Below are positions 16,645 through 27,070 of a stretch of 64,000 bases of DNA, piece by piece. Under the pieces are notes generated by a model. That model ran no database searches. It was not told the origin of the DNA and worked only from the letters and a program-made list of their open reading frames with translations. Where the stretch lies: assembly GCF_027922425.1 (NCBI RefSeq), contig NZ_BSFQ01000005.1, positions 277,608 to 341,607 of the forward strand. Direction: 5' to 3'. How positions within the stretch are numbered: position 1 is the stretch's first letter; every line of letters starts with the position of its first letter. The position numbers and the translations under genes are program-made. This stretch comes from Pseudonocardia halophobica (GTDB taxonomy: Bacteria > Actinomycetota > Actinomycetes > Mycobacteriales > Pseudonocardiaceae).

Positions 16645-18342
16645 TCAGTCGGTCTGGTCCTTCGGCCGCCCCGCGTCGGGCCGGCCGGCCAGCTCCAGCT
16701 CCTCCGCCGCCCGGGCGCGCCGGTCGCGCTCCTCGAGCTCGCGGTGGTGGTTGTCGGCGCGGGCCTGCTCGAGGGCCACCGTCTCCTCGACGGGGTCCGG
16801 GCCGAGCAGCGAGCCCGCGACCGGCGTACCGGCCGAGCCCAGCTGGTTCATCCGCTTGGGCACCGGGGCGCCCTGGTACTCCAGCGGGACCGGGTGGCCG
16901 TGGCCGTCGACGCCCGCCAGCGGCTGGTGGACCTCGATGAACTCGCCGTGCGGCAGCCGCCGGATGATGCCCGTCTCGATGCCGTGCTCCAGGACCGCCC
17001 GGTCGCTCTTCTGCAGGCCGATGCAGATCCGGTACGTCACCCAGTAGGCGATCGGCGGGATCACCAGGAGCCCGATGCGGCCCGCCCACGTGGTCGCGTT
17101 GAGCGAGACGTGGAAGAAGTAGGCGATCCAGTCGTTGACGCCCGAGAGCACCAGCCAGACGTAGAACGTGATGCCCATGACGCCCAGCGACGTGCGGACG
17201 GGGACGTCACGCGGGCGCTGGAGCAGGTTGTGCAGGGCGTTGTCGCCGGTCATCTTGCGCTCGAGGGCCGGGTAGATGCCCGCCACCACGAACAGCACCG
17301 GGAGGAACGCCACCGTGGCCCAGAAGGCCGCCGGGATGGTGTAGCGGCCGAACAGGTAGATCTCCCACGGCGGGAAGATGCGCGCCATGCCCTCGGAGAA
17401 CAGCATGTACCAGTCGGGCTGCGACCCGGCGGAGACGTGCGAGGGGTCGTAGGGGCCGAGGTTCCAGATCGGGTTGATCTGGAAGATGCCGGCCATGATC
17501 CCGATGACGCCGACGACGATCGCGAAGAACGCGCCGCCCTTGGCCGCGAACGCCGGGAGGATCCGGACGCCGACGACGTTGGTCTCCTTGCGGCCGGGGC
17601 CGGGAAACTGGGTGTGCTTCTGGTACCAGACCAGCGCCAGGTGCACGCCGATCAGCGCGAGCAGGATGCCCGGGAAGATCAGCACGTGGACGATGTAGAG
17701 CCGCGGGATGATCTCCATGCCCGGGAACTCGCCGCCGAAGAGCAGCCAGTGCGCCCAGGTGCCGATCAGCGGGATCGACATGATGAAGCCCGAGGCGATG
17801 CGCAGGCCGATGCCGGACAGCAGGTCGTCCGGTAGCGAGTAGCCGGTGAAGCCCTCGAGCATGCCCAGCAGGATCAGGACCAGGCCGATGATCCAGTTCG
17901 TCTCACGCGGCTTGCGGAACGCGCCGGTGAAGAAGATCCGGAACATGTGCGCGACCATCGAGGCGACGAACAGCAGCGCCGCCCAGTGGTGGACCTGCCG
18001 CACGAACAGGCCGCCGCGGACCTCCAGGGAGATCTCGACGGCGCTCTCGTACGCCCGCGACATGTGGATGCCGCGCAGGTTGTCGAACGGGCCGTTGTAG
18101 ACGACCTCGGTCATCGACGGGTCGAAGAACAGCCCGAGGTAGATGCCCGAGAGCAGCAGGACGATGAAGCTGTAGAGCGCGACCTCGCCCAGCATGAACG
18201 ACCAGTGCGTGGGGAAGACCTTGTTGAACTGCTTCCGCAGCCCGGCGGCGGGGTGGTACCGCTCGTCGAGCTCGTCGAGCGCGGCGGCGGCCTTGCTCTT
18301 CGGGCCACCGGACTTGGTGACGGGTGTGGTGATGGCGCTCAT
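16645..18342 (-). CDS. qcrB: Cytochrome bc1 complex cytochrome b subunit QcrB
   Basis: The 565-residue membrane protein is the cytochrome b of the actinobacterial bcc complex. It has about nine membrane helices, heme-ligand histidines in the helix II/IV regions (for example HHWAALLF and HVLIFPG) and the Qo-site PDWY sequence. The long C-terminal tail is typical of actinobacteria. It oxidises menaquinol and passes electrons via QcrA and QcrC to cytochrome aa3. The ATG overlaps the qcrA stop (ATGA). Confidence 0.97.
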   Translation of the reverse strand: MSAITTPVTKSGGPKSKAAAALDELDERYHPAAGLRKQFNKVFPTHWSFMLGEVALYSFIVLLLSGIYLGLFFDPSMTEVVYNGPFDNLRGIHMSRAYESAVEISLEVRGGLFVRQVHHWAALLFVASMVAHMFRIFFTGAFRKPRETNWIIGLVLILLGMLEGFTGYSLPDDLLSGIGLRIASGFIMSIPLIGTWAHWLLFGGEFPGMEIIPRLYIVHVLIFPGILLALIGVHLALVWYQKHTQFPGPGRKETNVVGVRILPAFAAKGGAFFAIVVGVIGIMAGIFQINPIWNLGPYDPSHVSAGSQPDWYMLFSEGMARIFPPWEIYLFGRYTIPAAFWATVAFLPVLFVVAGIYPALERKMTGDNALHNLLQRPRDVPVRTSLGVMGITFYVWLVLSGVNDWIAYFFHVSLNATTWAGRIGLLVIPPIAYWVTYRICIGLQKSDRAVLEHGIETGIIRRLPHGEFIEVHQPLAGVDGHGHPVPLEYQGAPVPKRMNQLGSAGTPVAGSLLGPDPVEETVALEQARADNHHRELEERDRRARAAEELELAGRPDAGRPKDQTD

Positions 18343-19460
18343 GGCCTCCGCTCCCAGAATGCCGGTCCGACGGGCTCGATGAAGTCGCTCCGTGCCACGA
18401 AGTAACCCTCACTGTCCACGGTAATGGGCAGCTGGGGCAATGCGCGCGTCGCGGGACCGAAGACCGGCCGCGCGTACTCGGTCGCGAGGAACTGCGACTG
18501 GTGGCACGGGCACAGGATGCGGTTGTCCTGCGCCTGGTAGAGCGACGTCGGGCAGCCCAGGTGGGTGCACACCTTCGAGAAGGCGTAGTAGTCGCCGAAG
18601 TGGAAGTTCTCCTGGCCCTGGCGCTTGATCGTCTCGGTGCCGGGGCGGAGCCGGATGAGCATGACCGGCGTGTCCGAGGCGCGCTGCGCGTGCAGCAGCT
18701 CCTCCTCGTTGCCGCGTTCCGACTCGCGGTAGGGGAACACCGTCTCCATGGAGCCGGGCTCCATGTCCTCGGGGCGGACCCGGGAGATCTCGCCGAGGAT
18801 GCCCGTGTCGCGGCGCAGGTAGACGGTCTCGTCGCCCTTCGGGGCCCACGGGGTGACCCACAGGGCCGCCTGGTCGCCGCCCTTCCACGGGTTGCGGATG
18901 AGCGGGCCGAGGGCCGCGATGCCGAGGCCGATGCCGAAGATGCCGGCCGCGGCACCCGCGGAGCGGGTGATCAGCTTGCGCCGGGCGATGTCCGTCGACT
19001 TCCCGGCGGACGCGAGCTGCGCCATGATCGTCCTGCGGTCGACCTCGTCCGAGCGGCCGTCGTGCCGCTGCTGGACCGAGACCTCCTCGGGGAAGAACTT
19101 CCGCACGTAGGCGATGACGCCGATGCCCAGCGCGAGGACGGTGAACCCGAACAGGAAGCCGATCGCCGGGTTGTACGAGGCGTACCAGCCGTACCCGGGG
19201 GCACCGGGGGCGACGTACTCATGCGGCCAGGCGATGAAGGCGACGATGAAGCCCAGGGCCGAGAGCGCCGACAGGATGAACCAGGCCGCGACGGTGCGCT
19301 CGGCGCGCTTCTCGGCGCGGGTGCCCCTGACCGGCCACTTCGGCGCGTTGTGGACGACCTCGACGTCGTCGAGGGTCCCGGCCAGCCGCGCCAACTCCTC
19401 CTGGCTCATCCCCTCGAGCTCCTCCGGGGAGGGGCGGCCGGGGGTGTCGGTGGCGCTCAA
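18339..19460 (-). CDS. qcrA: Rieske iron-sulfur subunit QcrA
   Basis: The protein has three N-terminal membrane helices, as in actinobacterial Rieske proteins, and a C-terminal Rieske domain with box I CTHLGC (298-303) and box II CPCHQS (317-322). I place the start at TTG 19460: it overlaps the qcrC stop (TTGA) and a GGGAG box sits 7 nt upstream. A GTG at 19478 is possible but lacks a ribosome site. Gives 373 residues. Confidence 0.93.
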   Translation of the reverse strand: MSATDTPGRPSPEELEGMSQEELARLAGTLDDVEVVHNAPKWPVRGTRAEKRAERTVAAWFILSALSALGFIVAFIAWPHEYVAPGAPGYGWYASYNPAIGFLFGFTVLALGIGVIAYVRKFFPEEVSVQQRHDGRSDEVDRRTIMAQLASAGKSTDIARRKLITRSAGAAAGIFGIGLGIAALGPLIRNPWKGGDQAALWVTPWAPKGDETVYLRRDTGILGEISRVRPEDMEPGSMETVFPYRESERGNEEELLHAQRASDTPVMLIRLRPGTETIKRQGQENFHFGDYYAFSKVCTHLGCPTSLYQAQDNRILCPCHQSQFLATEYARPVFGPATRALPQLPITVDSEGYFVARSDFIEPVGPAFWERRP

Positions 19461-20311
19461 TTCTTCGCTCCCAACCACATTGCGAAACCGATGACAGCGG
19501 TCAGGCCGACGACGAAGATGACCACGCCCTCGGTCGTCGGGCCGAGGCCCCCGAGGTCGTAACCGCCCACCTGGTTGCTGCCGTTGGTGACGGACTTGAC
19601 GTACGCGATGATGTCCCGCTTCTCCTCCGACGTGAGCTGCCGGTCACCGAACTTCGGCATGTTCTGCGGGCCCGTGAGCATCGCGGTGTAGATCTGCTCC
19701 TCGGTGGGCGTGGCCAGCGACGGGGCGTACTTCCCCGACGACAGTGCGCCGCCGACACCGGTGAAGTTGTGGCACGAGGCGCAGTTCAGGCGGAACAGCT
19801 GGCCGCCGCGGGCCGGGTCGTCGCCGCGGAGGGCGGCGCCGGTCTGCGCCGGGGTCTCCGGGCCGCCGCCGTTGGCCTGGACGTAGGCGCCGAGGGCGTC
19901 GAGGTTCGCCCGGCCCTCCTCGGTGTCCGGGTCGAACTGCGGCAGCGGGGGCTTGCGGCCGGCCTGGGCCTCCTGGCGGGCCAGCGGCATGCGGCCGGAG
20001 GAGACCTGGAAGTAGACGGCGGCGTCGCCGACGCCGATCAGGCTGGGGCCGCGCTCCGCGACGCCCTGCAGGTTGGAGCCGTGGCAGGTGATGCAGGCGG
20101 CGTTGTACAGCTCCTGGCCCTTGGCCACCAGGGCGGCGTCGGGCTGGGCGATCGCCTGGTTCTGCTCGGCGTTCGGGGCGAACAACGTGTACCCGCCGCC
20201 GACCGCCAGCAGGGCGACGCCGATCGCGAGGAGACCGGCGAACTTCCGCCGCATCTTGCCGTGCGGCCGCCGCTTCCGGGGCGCGGGTGGTGTGGTGGTC
20301 TCGGTGGTCAT
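19457..20311 (-). CDS. qcrC: Diheme cytochrome c subunit QcrC
   Basis: The 284-residue protein has an N-terminal membrane anchor (about 24-45), two c-type heme sites (CITCH at 73-77 and CASCH near residue 180) and a C-terminal membrane helix. It links the bcc complex to the aa3 oxidase in place of a soluble cytochrome c. The domains face the outside of the membrane. It follows ctaE by 55 nt on the same strand. Confidence 0.96.
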   Translation of the reverse strand: MTTETTTPPAPRKRRPHGKMRRKFAGLLAIGVALLAVGGGYTLFAPNAEQNQAIAQPDAALVAKGQELYNAACITCHGSNLQGVAERGPSLIGVGDAAVYFQVSSGRMPLARQEAQAGRKPPLPQFDPDTEEGRANLDALGAYVQANGGGPETPAQTGAALRGDDPARGGQLFRLNCASCHNFTGVGGALSSGKYAPSLATPTEEQIYTAMLTGPQNMPKFGDRQLTSEEKRDIIAYVKSVTNGSNQVGGYDLGGLGPTTEGVVIFVVGLTAVIGFAMWLGAKN

Positions 20312-20366
20312 CGTCGGCGTCTAACCCTCACGGTCGGCGTTTCGTGCTTCCGGGGAGCGGGGTCCG

Positions 20367-20969
20367 CTACCGGATGAAGTAGATGACGGCGAAGAGGCCG
20401 ATCCAGACGACGTCGACGAAGTGCCAGTAGTAGGACACGACGATCGCCGCGGTGGCCTGTGCCGGGGTGAACTTGCTCAGCCTGGTGCGGATCAACAGGT
20501 AGATGAACGCGATCAGGCCGCCGGTCACGTGGAGGCCGTGGAAGCCCGTGGCCATGTAGAAGACCGTGCCGTAGGCGCTGGACGAGATCGTCGTCTCGTG
20601 CTCGGTGACCAGCGTGTGGTACTCGTTGATCTGGCCGAGCACGAAGAACGTGCCCATGAGCAGCGTCAGCGTGTACCAGCGCCGGAGGCCGAAGACGTCG
20701 CCGCGCTCGGCGGCGAACACCCCGAACTGGCACGTGAACGACGACGCCACGAGGACGATCGTCACGACCAGTGCGTAGGGGACGTCGAGGTGGGTCGGCG
20801 GCGGGGGCCACTCGCCGACGTTCTGGGCGCGCGCGGTGAAGTAGATCGCGAACAGGCCGGCGAAGAACATCAGCTCGCTGGACAGCCAGACGATGGTGCC
20901 GATGCTGACCAGGTTCGGTCGGTTCAGCGAGTGGATCCGCGCGCTGATGTTGGGAGCCGCTGTCGTCAC
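20367..20969 (-). CDS. ctaE: Cytochrome c oxidase subunit III CtaE
   Basis: The 200-residue protein has five membrane helices, matching the short actinobacterial CtaE, with [13 protein letters not shown] near the N-terminus and [10 protein letters not shown] near residue 130. It is a structural subunit of cytochrome aa3. It starts the ctaE-qcrCAB operon. The GTG lies 6 nt after a CATAAT -10 box, so the operon mRNA is probably leaderless. Confidence 0.96.
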   Translation of the reverse strand: MTTAAPNISARIHSLNRPNLVSIGTIVWLSSELMFFAGLFAIYFTARAQNVGEWPPPPTHLDVPYALVVTIVLVASSFTCQFGVFAAERGDVFGLRRWYTLTLLMGTFFVLGQINEYHTLVTEHETTISSSAYGTVFYMATGFHGLHVTGGLIAFIYLLIRTRLSKFTPAQATAAIVVSYYWHFVDVVWIGLFAVIYFIR

Positions 20970-20975
20970 GCGGGC

Positions 20976-20981
20976 ATTATG
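20976..20981 (-). promoter_or_regulatory. -10 box of ctaE-qcrCAB
   Basis: CATAAT on the minus strand, 6 nt before the GTG of ctaE. It matches the consensus at five of six positions. Confidence 0.55.
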
Positions 20982-21116
20982 ACCCCACGCGAACTTCTAC
21001 AGCCTGTCGGGATACCCACTTCGTCAGGGAGAACCGGTTCGGTGGCACCGGGGCAACGCCTCACCGGCCCCTCCGGGTTCCCGCGCGTGCGCGTCCGCGG
21101 GTGTGAGGGTGCTGAC

Positions 21117-21122
21117 TAGTAT
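21117..21122 (+). promoter_or_regulatory. -10 box of receiver-like gene and trpD
   Basis: TAGTAT, 7 nt before the GTG at 21130. It decides that start over the ATG at 21121, which overlaps it. Confidence 0.5.
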
Positions 21123-21129
21123 GCGGCGG

Positions 21130-21609
21130 GTGAGCAGCGCCGGAAGCCTCCCCGCGAGCACGAACCCGTCCGCGTCGTCCGGGCGGCGGACCTGGAACGT
21201 GCTGGTCTACAGCCATCGTCCGGAGGTCAGGGAGGCCGTCGTGACGGCCGTCGGGCGGCGCCCCGCGCCCGATCTCGGCCGCGTCCGTTACGTCGAGGCC
21301 TCCGGGGTCGCCGAGGTCCTCGCGGCGTGCGACGCCGGCGAGGTCGACCTCGCGATCCTCGACGGCGAGGCGCAGCCGACCGGCGGCCTGGGACTCGCCC
21401 GGCAGCTGAAGGACGAGATCGCCGACTGCCCCCCGATCGTGGTCTCCGTGCGGCGCGCCGACGACCGGTGGCTCGCCACCTGGTCCCGGGCCGACGCCGT
21501 GCTCGTGCACCCGCTCGACCCGCTGACCGCCGCCGAGACGGTGGCCGAGGTGCTGCGCGGTCTCGAGGCCGGGAACGGGTCCGGGGACAGCGCCCCCGTC
21601 CGCCGCTGA
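21130..21609 (+). CDS. Receiver-like domain protein coupled to trpD
   Basis: The 159-residue protein resembles a response-regulator receiver: [12 protein letters not shown] as strand 1, VDLAILDG with a candidate phospho-Asp, and PIVVSV as strand 4. The acidic pair after strand 1 and the conserved Lys near strand 5 are not visible, so phosphorylation is doubtful. There is no output domain. Its TGA shares one base with the trpD ATG, so the two are coupled. No histidine kinase is nearby. Confidence 0.72.
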   Translation: MSSAGSLPASTNPSASSGRRTWNVLVYSHRPEVREAVVTAVGRRPAPDLGRVRYVEASGVAEVLAACDAGEVDLAILDGEAQPTGGLGLARQLKDEIADCPPIVVSVRRADDRWLATWSRADAVLVHPLDPLTAAETVAEVLRGLEAGNGSGDSAPVRR

Positions 21610-22649
21610 TGGCCGACCAGACCTGGCCGGCCGTGCTCGGCCGGCTCATCTCCGGCCAGGACCTCGCCGCCGAGGACACGGCGTGGGTGATGGACCGCGT
21701 GCTGTCGGCCGACGCCACGCCGGCCCAGCTCGCCGGGTTCCTCGTCGCGCTGCGGTCCAAGGGCGAGACCGCCACCGAGATCACCGGGCTCGCCGCGGCG
21801 ATGCTCGACCACGCCAACCGGGTCACGGTCGCGGGGCGCGCCGTCGACATCGTCGGGACGGGCGGGGACCAGGCCAACACCGTCAACATCTCGACCATGG
21901 CCGCGATCGTGGTCGCCGCGGCCGGGGTGCCGGTGGTGAAGCACGGGAACCGGGCGGCGTCCTCGTCGTCGGGGGCGGCCGACGTGCTGGAGGCGCTCGG
22001 CGTGGTCATCGACCTGCCGCCGTCCGCCGTCGCGAGCTGTGTGGCCGAGGTGGGTATCGCCTTCTGCTTCGCCCCGGTCTTCCACCCGGCGATGCGGCAC
22101 GCCGGCCCGGTGCGCCGCGAGCTCGGCGTCCCCACGGCCATGAACATCCTCGGCCCGCTCACCAACCCGGCCCAGCCGTCGGCGGGGCTCGTCGGGTGCG
22201 CGGACCCGCGGCTCGCCCCGGTGATCGCCGAGGTGCTGGCCGGGCGCGGTGCTTCCGCGCTCGTCGTGCGGGGCGACGACGGCCTCGACGAGCTCACCAC
22301 GACCACCGCCAGCGCCGTCTGGATCGCCGGCGGGGGAGAGGTGCGGCGGGCGACCGTCGACCCCGCCCGCCTCGGCATCGGCCCCGCCACCCGCGAGGAC
22401 CTGCGGGGCGGCGACGCCCGCGCCAACGCCGAGGTCGCCCGCGACCTCGTCGCCGGCAAGCAAGGGCCCGTCCGCGAGGCGGTGCTGCTCAATGCCGCCG
22501 GCGCGCTCGCGGCCTACGACGGCCCGGTGACCGACCTCGACACCGCCCTCGCCGCGGGCCTCGAACGCGCCGCCGGGGCGATCGACTCCGGCGCGGCCGA
22601 GCGGCTGCTCGGCACCTGGGCCGAGGTCTCCACGCGGCTCAAGGGCTAG
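21609..22649 (+). CDS. trpD: Anthranilate phosphoribosyltransferase TrpD
   Basis: The 346-residue enzyme joins anthranilate to PRPP in tryptophan synthesis. It has the PRPP loop GTGGD (near residues 82-86), NIST, and the [18 protein letters not shown] segment. The position beside ctaE matches M. tuberculosis. Other trp genes are not in the window, so the pathway is dispersed. A perfect 12-bp terminator follows immediately. Confidence 0.97.
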   Translation: MADQTWPAVLGRLISGQDLAAEDTAWVMDRVLSADATPAQLAGFLVALRSKGETATEITGLAAAMLDHANRVTVAGRAVDIVGTGGDQANTVNISTMAAIVVAAAGVPVVKHGNRAASSSSGAADVLEALGVVIDLPPSAVASCVAEVGIAFCFAPVFHPAMRHAGPVRRELGVPTAMNILGPLTNPAQPSAGLVGCADPRLAPVIAEVLAGRGASALVVRGDDGLDELTTTTASAVWIAGGGEVRRATVDPARLGIGPATREDLRGGDARANAEVARDLVAGKQGPVREAVLLNAAGALAAYDGPVTDLDTALAAGLERAAGAIDSGAAERLLGTWAEVSTRLKG

Positions 22650-22651
22650 GT

Positions 22652-22679
22652 GGGTGGGTCGGGTGCGCCCGACCCACCC
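22652..22679 (+). terminator. Terminator after trpD
   Basis: Perfect 12-bp stem GGGTGGGTCGGG/CCCGACCCACCC with a TGCG loop, 3 nt after the trpD stop. Confidence 0.85.
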
Positions 22680-23217
22680 CGCCACTCGCGCCCTGCCCTC
22701 GCAGGCGTCGCGCTGTGCCCTCTCGCGAGTCGCGCTGTGGCCTCCGGGCGACGACCCGGCTCCATGATCGTTGTCAGCGGGACGTGAGGGCTGCTTCGAC
22801 GACCGTCCTGCCACGCTCGTGATGACCGTGGGAGCCCGAGACCGTCCCCGAGCGCTGGCTCCGGGGCGTGCGTGCGGTGCTTCATGGCGTCGGCGCTTGA
22901 TCTCACGGGTCGTGACCGTTTCGGCGACTCTGCGTCAGACACGCTGCTCAGACGGGTGGTTCGTGCTCCGGCGCCCCGAGCGGGCCTTCGCTGCACCGGG
23001 TGACGCCCGACCGGGGGCGGTGTCACGCCTTCGAGGGGCGTTGCCTGCTCTGCGCTGACTCAAAGCGGACATCAGCACCATGATTCACGCCAGCACCACC
23101 TACCTCAACGACACCATGCGGTGCGGCGGGTAGTGACAGATGCCTTGCGCAGAGTCACGAAGCCGCCGGACCGGGTTGCCCGCCCGGGCGACGGGGGTGC
23201 AGGCGAAAGGCGATCCG
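22680..23217. other. 538-bp non-coding region before GH16 gene
   Basis: No convincing gene. Base composition is less GC-rich and codon bias is absent in all frames. A short direct repeat of CGCGCTGTG occurs at its left end. It may be a long leader and promoter region or the decayed edge of a mobile element. I could not identify inverted repeat ends or transposase remnants. Confidence 0.4.
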
Positions 23218-24735
23218 ATGAAGCTCCGAACCCGCAGACACCTCGCTCTGATCGCGACGGTCGGTGCCCTGGGCCTGATCGGGCCCGGCGTCGCGAGCGC
23301 CCACGACACCCCCGGGGACACCGCGGCCACCGGGCCGACCGCTCCCGCTCCCGCCGGGACGGGACTGCTGTCCTCCGATCCCGCGGACGCCTCGGCACAG
23401 GTTCCCAGCCCTGCGCCGGCGGCGGGCACCGCGCCCGTCCCGCCCGTGAGCGGTGCGGGGGCGGACCCGGTCACGGGACCGGCTCCCGTCGCCGGTGCTG
23501 CCGCTCCGGGGGTCGCCGCGGCGGTCCCCGTCGCCGCGCCCGTCGCGGACCCGACCGCTCCACCGGCGGGCGGGACGGTGGCCGGGCCCGGTGGGATTGC
23601 GGTGCAGGAGCCGCCCGGGGTGCCCCCGGCCGTCACGCCGCCGGTGGTGGTGCCGCCCGCCACGGTGCCGCCCGCCACGGTGCCGCCCGCCACGGTGCCG
23701 CCCGCCACGGTGCCGCCCGCCACGGTGCCGCCCGCCACGGTGCCGCCCGTCGCGGTGCCGCCGGTCCCGGCCGAGCCCGACACCGCCGCCGAGAAGTACG
23801 GCTGGGGCACACCGCTGCCGGAGTCCGACGAGTTCGACTACACCGGTGCCCCGGACTCCGCCAAGTGGGACACGATCAACGGGTGCTGGGCCGGCCACAA
23901 CGGCAACGGCAAGCGCTGTGGCGCCAACAGCACCGTCGACGGCGAGAAGCTGATCCAGAAGGGCAGCGAGAACGGCGACACCGGCTGGCTGGCCTCGAAG
24001 CTCGACCAGCGGTACGGCCGCTGGGAGGCGCGCGTCCGCTCCTTCAACACGGGGGACTCGGGCAAGGAGTACCACCCACTGCTGATCGTGTGGCCGGAGT
24101 CGGACAGCTGGCCGGAGGACGGCGAGTACGACTTCCTCGAGAACCAGGCGCCCGGCGAGGAGTGCGCCAACGCCTTCATCCACTACCCGCACCCGAACAT
24201 GCCGGTGCAGCAGGAGTTCCTGGAGGAGGAGGACTGCGGGGCACCGCTGTCCGAGTGGCACAACATCGCCTTCGAGTGGACGCCGGACCACGTGCGGGGC
24301 TACGTCGACGGCAAGGAGTGGTACACGCTCGAGGACGGCGCGGGTCCCGGCGGCCGCAAGAACATTCAGGACATGCCCTCCGGGCACCTGACCATCCAGT
24401 TCGACAACTTCCACGGCGGCGGGATGCGCGAGGCCAGCTACGAGATCGACTGGGTGCGCATGTACTCGCTCGACGGCGCGGGGCAGCCCGCGGCCGGCGC
24501 GCCGGGCACGGCGGCCGGGGCGCCCGCCGCGGGCGGCGAGGACCGGTCCGGTGAGGACCCGTCCACCGGGGACTCCTCCGGTGGCCGGTCGTCCGGTGGC
24601 CGGTCGTCCGCTGAGAAGCCGTCCGGTGGGGATCCGTCCGGGGACGGGCCCGCCAGCGAGGGCGCGATGACCGAGGCGGCACCGGCCGCGTCCGCGACCC
24701 GGGCCTCGTCCTTCGACGCCCGCACCTCCGGCTGA
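23218..24735 (+). CDS. Secreted GH16-family glycoside hydrolase with PPATV linker
   Basis: The 505-residue protein has a signal peptide (1-28, ending VASA), a long Ala/Pro/Gly linker (29-185) with six PPATV units, a GH16 domain (about 190-420) and a Ser/Gly-rich tail. The catalytic motif EYDFLE (Glu303, Asp305, Glu308) fits the ExDxxE consensus of beta-glucan hydrolases. It is probably exported to act on beta-1,3-type glucans or other wall polysaccharides. Substrate is uncertain. It is not in the conserved gene order here, so it is likely an insertion. Confidence 0.85.
   Translation: MKLRTRRHLALIATVGALGLIGPGVASAHDTPGDTAATGPTAPAPAGTGLLSSDPADASAQVPSPAPAAGTAPVPPVSGAGADPVTGPAPVAGAAAPGVAAAVPVAAPVADPTAPPAGGTVAGPGGIAVQEPPGVPPAVTPPVVVPPATVPPATVPPATVPPATVPPATVPPATVPPVAVPPVPAEPDTAAEKYGWGTPLPESDEFDYTGAPDSAKWDTINGCWAGHNGNGKRCGANSTVDGEKLIQKGSENGDTGWLASKLDQRYGRWEARVRSFNTGDSGKEYHPLLIVWPESDSWPEDGEYDFLENQAPGEECANAFIHYPHPNMPVQQEFLEEEDCGAPLSEWHNIAFEWTPDHVRGYVDGKEWYTLEDGAGPGGRKNIQDMPSGHLTIQFDNFHGGGMREASYEIDWVRMYSLDGAGQPAAGAPGTAAGAPAAGGEDRSGEDPSTGDSSGGRSSGGRSSAEKPSGGDPSGDGPASEGAMTEAAPAASATRASSFDARTSG
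23650..23754 (+). repeat. Tandem 15-bp repeat encoding VPPAT
   Basis: Six perfect copies of GTGCCGCCCGCCACG (23650-23739) and a seventh degenerate copy (23740-23754). The period is five codons, so copy number can change without a frameshift. Confidence 0.95.
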
Positions 24736-24875
24736 GCACAGGACCCGCACCCGGTGGGCGGCCCGCACAGGTCGTCCGCCGGGTGTGCGGCACGTCCGGG
24801 GGTGCGGACGCCACCCTCCCCACACCCGGTGATCACGGCCCGGTGTGGATCGCGGCACCGCGGCCTCCGCTGCAC

Positions 24876-24881
24876 TAGCCT
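24876..24881 (+). promoter_or_regulatory. -10 box of the Lrp-like gene
   Basis: TAGCCT, 41 nt before the start at 24923, giving a short leader with a GAAGGAGAG ribosome site. Confidence 0.4.
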
Positions 24882-24922
24882 CCGCAGCGAACCGCCCCGA
24901 GGCCTCGTGAGAAGGAGAGCTC

Positions 24923-25201
24923 GTGATCACCGCGATCGTCCTGGTCCACACCCTCGCCGACCGGATCCCCGAGACCGCACAGGCGATCGCGGACATCGAG
25001 GGCGTCGCCGAGGTCTACTCGTGCGCCGGCGACGTCGACCTGATCGCGATCGTGAAGGTCCGCGAGCACGAGCAGCTCGCCGACCTCATCGCGGGGAGGA
25101 TCTCCAAGGTCGACGGCGTGCAGCACACCGACACCCACATCGCCTTCCGCTCCTACTCCCGCGCCGACACCGAGGCCGCCTTCTCGGTCGGCTCGACCTG
25201 A
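24923..25201 (+). CDS. Stand-alone Lrp/AsnC ligand-binding (RAM) domain protein
   Basis: The 92-residue protein is only the RAM effector domain of Lrp/AsnC regulators (beta-alpha-beta-beta-alpha-beta) with no helix-turn-helix. Such stand-alone RAM proteins can bind amino acids as oligomers. The strong GAAGGAGAG box sets the GTG start. Its function here is unknown. It ends 10 nt from the convergent nuclease gene. Confidence 0.85.
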   Translation: MITAIVLVHTLADRIPETAQAIADIEGVAEVYSCAGDVDLIAIVKVREHEQLADLIAGRISKVDGVQHTDTHIAFRSYSRADTEAAFSVGST

Positions 25202-25211
25202 GGCCCGCGGC

Positions 25212-26978
25212 TCACCCCCTCCCCGCCAGCACCTCGACGGCACTGCGGCCGGCCTCCGTGCCCTCCCTCGCCTTGAGCGCCCAGCGGCTCCACCGGGCGG
25301 CGCCGCGCGCCGGCTCGGACCACGGCTCGCAGTACACGAGCCGGGTGCCGCCGGTGGTGAGCCAGCGGTAGATCAGGCGCACCTCCTCGGGCGGTGCCCC
25401 GTGCAGCGGCCCCTCGCCGGGCAGGATCGTCTGGGCACCGGCCCGCAGCGCCTCGACGACGGGCATCGGCCGCACCGCACGTCGGGCCACGTCCGCCGCC
25501 GCCAGCTGCCCGTACCGCACCACGGCGAGCTCCCAGCCGCCGCGGCCGTCCGGCCGCGCCCCGACGAGCTCGGGCTGGGCGGCCAGCTCGGCCAGCGTCT
25601 GGCGCCGCTCGAGCGCCGAGATCAGCGCCGCCAGCCGGTCCCGGTCGCCCGCCGCCTCCTCGAACCGCTCCTTGCCCGCCAGCTCGTCGACCCCGCGGGC
25701 GAGCCGGTGCAGCGGGTCGTCGCTCGCCCCGTGGACCAGCGACCGCAGCGACTCGACGGCGGGGGCGTACTCCTCCGGCGTCTGCAGACCCGCGCACGGG
25801 GCTCCGCACTTGCCCAGCTCGTGGAGCATGCAGGGCGACGCGGACGGCGCCCGGGCCGGGATCCGCTGCGTGCACCGCCGCAGCGGCACGGCGTCGAGCA
25901 GGGTGTCCAGTGCGGTGGCGGCGGAGCGGTGCGAGGCGAACGGGCCCAGCGCGCCCTCCCGGGCGCTGGTGACCACCGACAGCCGGGGGAAGGTCTCGGC
26001 GGTCGGCGCCACCCACCAGGTGCGGCCGGGGTTGCGCGAGCGGCGGTTGTACTTCGGCTTGTGCGCCGCGAGCAGCCGCAGCTCCCGGACGCCCGCCTCG
26101 AGCGCGTGCGCGCAGACGACCGAGTCCACCCGCTCGGCCAGCGCCACCATGTCCCGGATCCGGCTGCGCCGCTCGCCCGCGGTGAAGTAGCTGCGCACCC
26201 GCCGGCGCAGGTCGCCGCTGGTGCCGACGTAGAGCACCTCCTCGCGCGGCCCCCGGAACAGGTACACGCCCGGCGCCGAGGGCACCTGCTCGGCGAGGTG
26301 GCGCTTCTGCCGCTGGCGCTGGGTCGGCCGGTGCGCCGACGCCTCCCGGGTGAGCGCGAGCAGCTCCTCCAGGCTCTGCACGCCCAGGTTCCCGACCCGC
26401 TCGAGCAGGTGGTGCAGCACCTCCACCGTGGCCCGCGCGTCGGACAGCGCCCGGTGGTTCGGCTGCGTGCGGGTGCCGAAGTGCCGGGCGAGCGCACCGA
26501 GCCGCACGCTCGGGCACTCGTCCCGGGTGAGGACCGCGCGCGCCAGCCGCGCGGTGCACAGGACGGGCGGCCGCGGCCACACCTGCCCGTGCCGCTCGCA
26601 GGCCGAGCGGAGGAAGCCGGAGTCGAACGGGGCGTTGTGCGCCACCAGGACCGCGCCGGTGAGGAACTCCAGCACGGACGGCAGCACAGCGGGCAGCCGC
26701 GGCGCGGTGCGGACCATGGCGGTGGTGATGCCGGTGAGCGCCACGACGTTCGGCGGGATGCCGGTGCCGGGGTCGACGAGCGTGCCGAGCTCGCCCAGCT
26801 CCTCGCCGCCCCGCACCTTCACGGCGCCGACCTCGGTGATCCCGTCCCGTTCGTGGCTCCCGCCGGTGGTCTCGAGGTCGAGCACGACGAACGTCACCTC
26901 GCGCAGCGGGGTGCCGAGCTCGTCGAACGAGAGCTGGGGAGCGGTCACGGGGCGAACGGTAGTTCGAGCCCCCGACAT
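25212..26978 (-). CDS. DEDDh exonuclease fused to UvrC-like GIY-YIG nuclease (Rv2191 type)
   Basis: The 588-residue protein has an N-terminal DnaQ-like DEDDh exonuclease (Asp34 and Glu36 in LDLETTGG; HNAPFD; HRALSDARA) and a central GIY-YIG domain (GVYLF to YVGTS) followed by UvrC-like sequence. It lacks the UvrC C-terminal RNase-H-like nuclease. The same architecture is found at Rv2191 beside trpD. A DNA repair role is likely. ATG 26978 was chosen; GTG at 26990 or 26948 are alternatives. Confidence 0.88.
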   Translation of the reverse strand: MSGARTTVRPVTAPQLSFDELGTPLREVTFVVLDLETTGGSHERDGITEVGAVKVRGGEELGELGTLVDPGTGIPPNVVALTGITTAMVRTAPRLPAVLPSVLEFLTGAVLVAHNAPFDSGFLRSACERHGQVWPRPPVLCTARLARAVLTRDECPSVRLGALARHFGTRTQPNHRALSDARATVEVLHHLLERVGNLGVQSLEELLALTREASAHRPTQRQRQKRHLAEQVPSAPGVYLFRGPREEVLYVGTSGDLRRRVRSYFTAGERRSRIRDMVALAERVDSVVCAHALEAGVRELRLLAAHKPKYNRRSRNPGRTWWVAPTAETFPRLSVVTSAREGALGPFASHRSAATALDTLLDAVPLRRCTQRIPARAPSASPCMLHELGKCGAPCAGLQTPEEYAPAVESLRSLVHGASDDPLHRLARGVDELAGKERFEEAAGDRDRLAALISALERRQTLAELAAQPELVGARPDGRGGWELAVVRYGQLAAADVARRAVRPMPVVEALRAGAQTILPGEGPLHGAPPEEVRLIYRWLTTGGTRLVYCEPWSEPARGAARWSRWALKAREGTEAGRSAVEVLAGRG

Positions 26979-27058
26979 TTCCTCGCACACCCGTTCGAGC
27001 GTGTCGCGGAACGGGGTGCGTCGCGGCCGAATCCGTGGCCGCCCGTCCGGATCGGGGA

Positions 27059-27064
27059 TAACCT
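27059..27064 (+). promoter_or_regulatory. -10 box of leaderless NYN-domain gene
   Basis: TAACCT, 6 nt before the ATG at 27071. Confidence 0.5.
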
Positions 27065-27070
27065 TGACCG

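Noticed and set aside
22680..23217. IS110-type element relic
   Set aside because: Lower GC and no coding bias suggested it, but no transposase fragment or ends could be recognised.
23100..23810. Minus-strand frame with GGTVA repeats
   Set aside because: It is the reverse reading of the PPATV repeat of the GH16 gene; no ribosome site and implausible composition.
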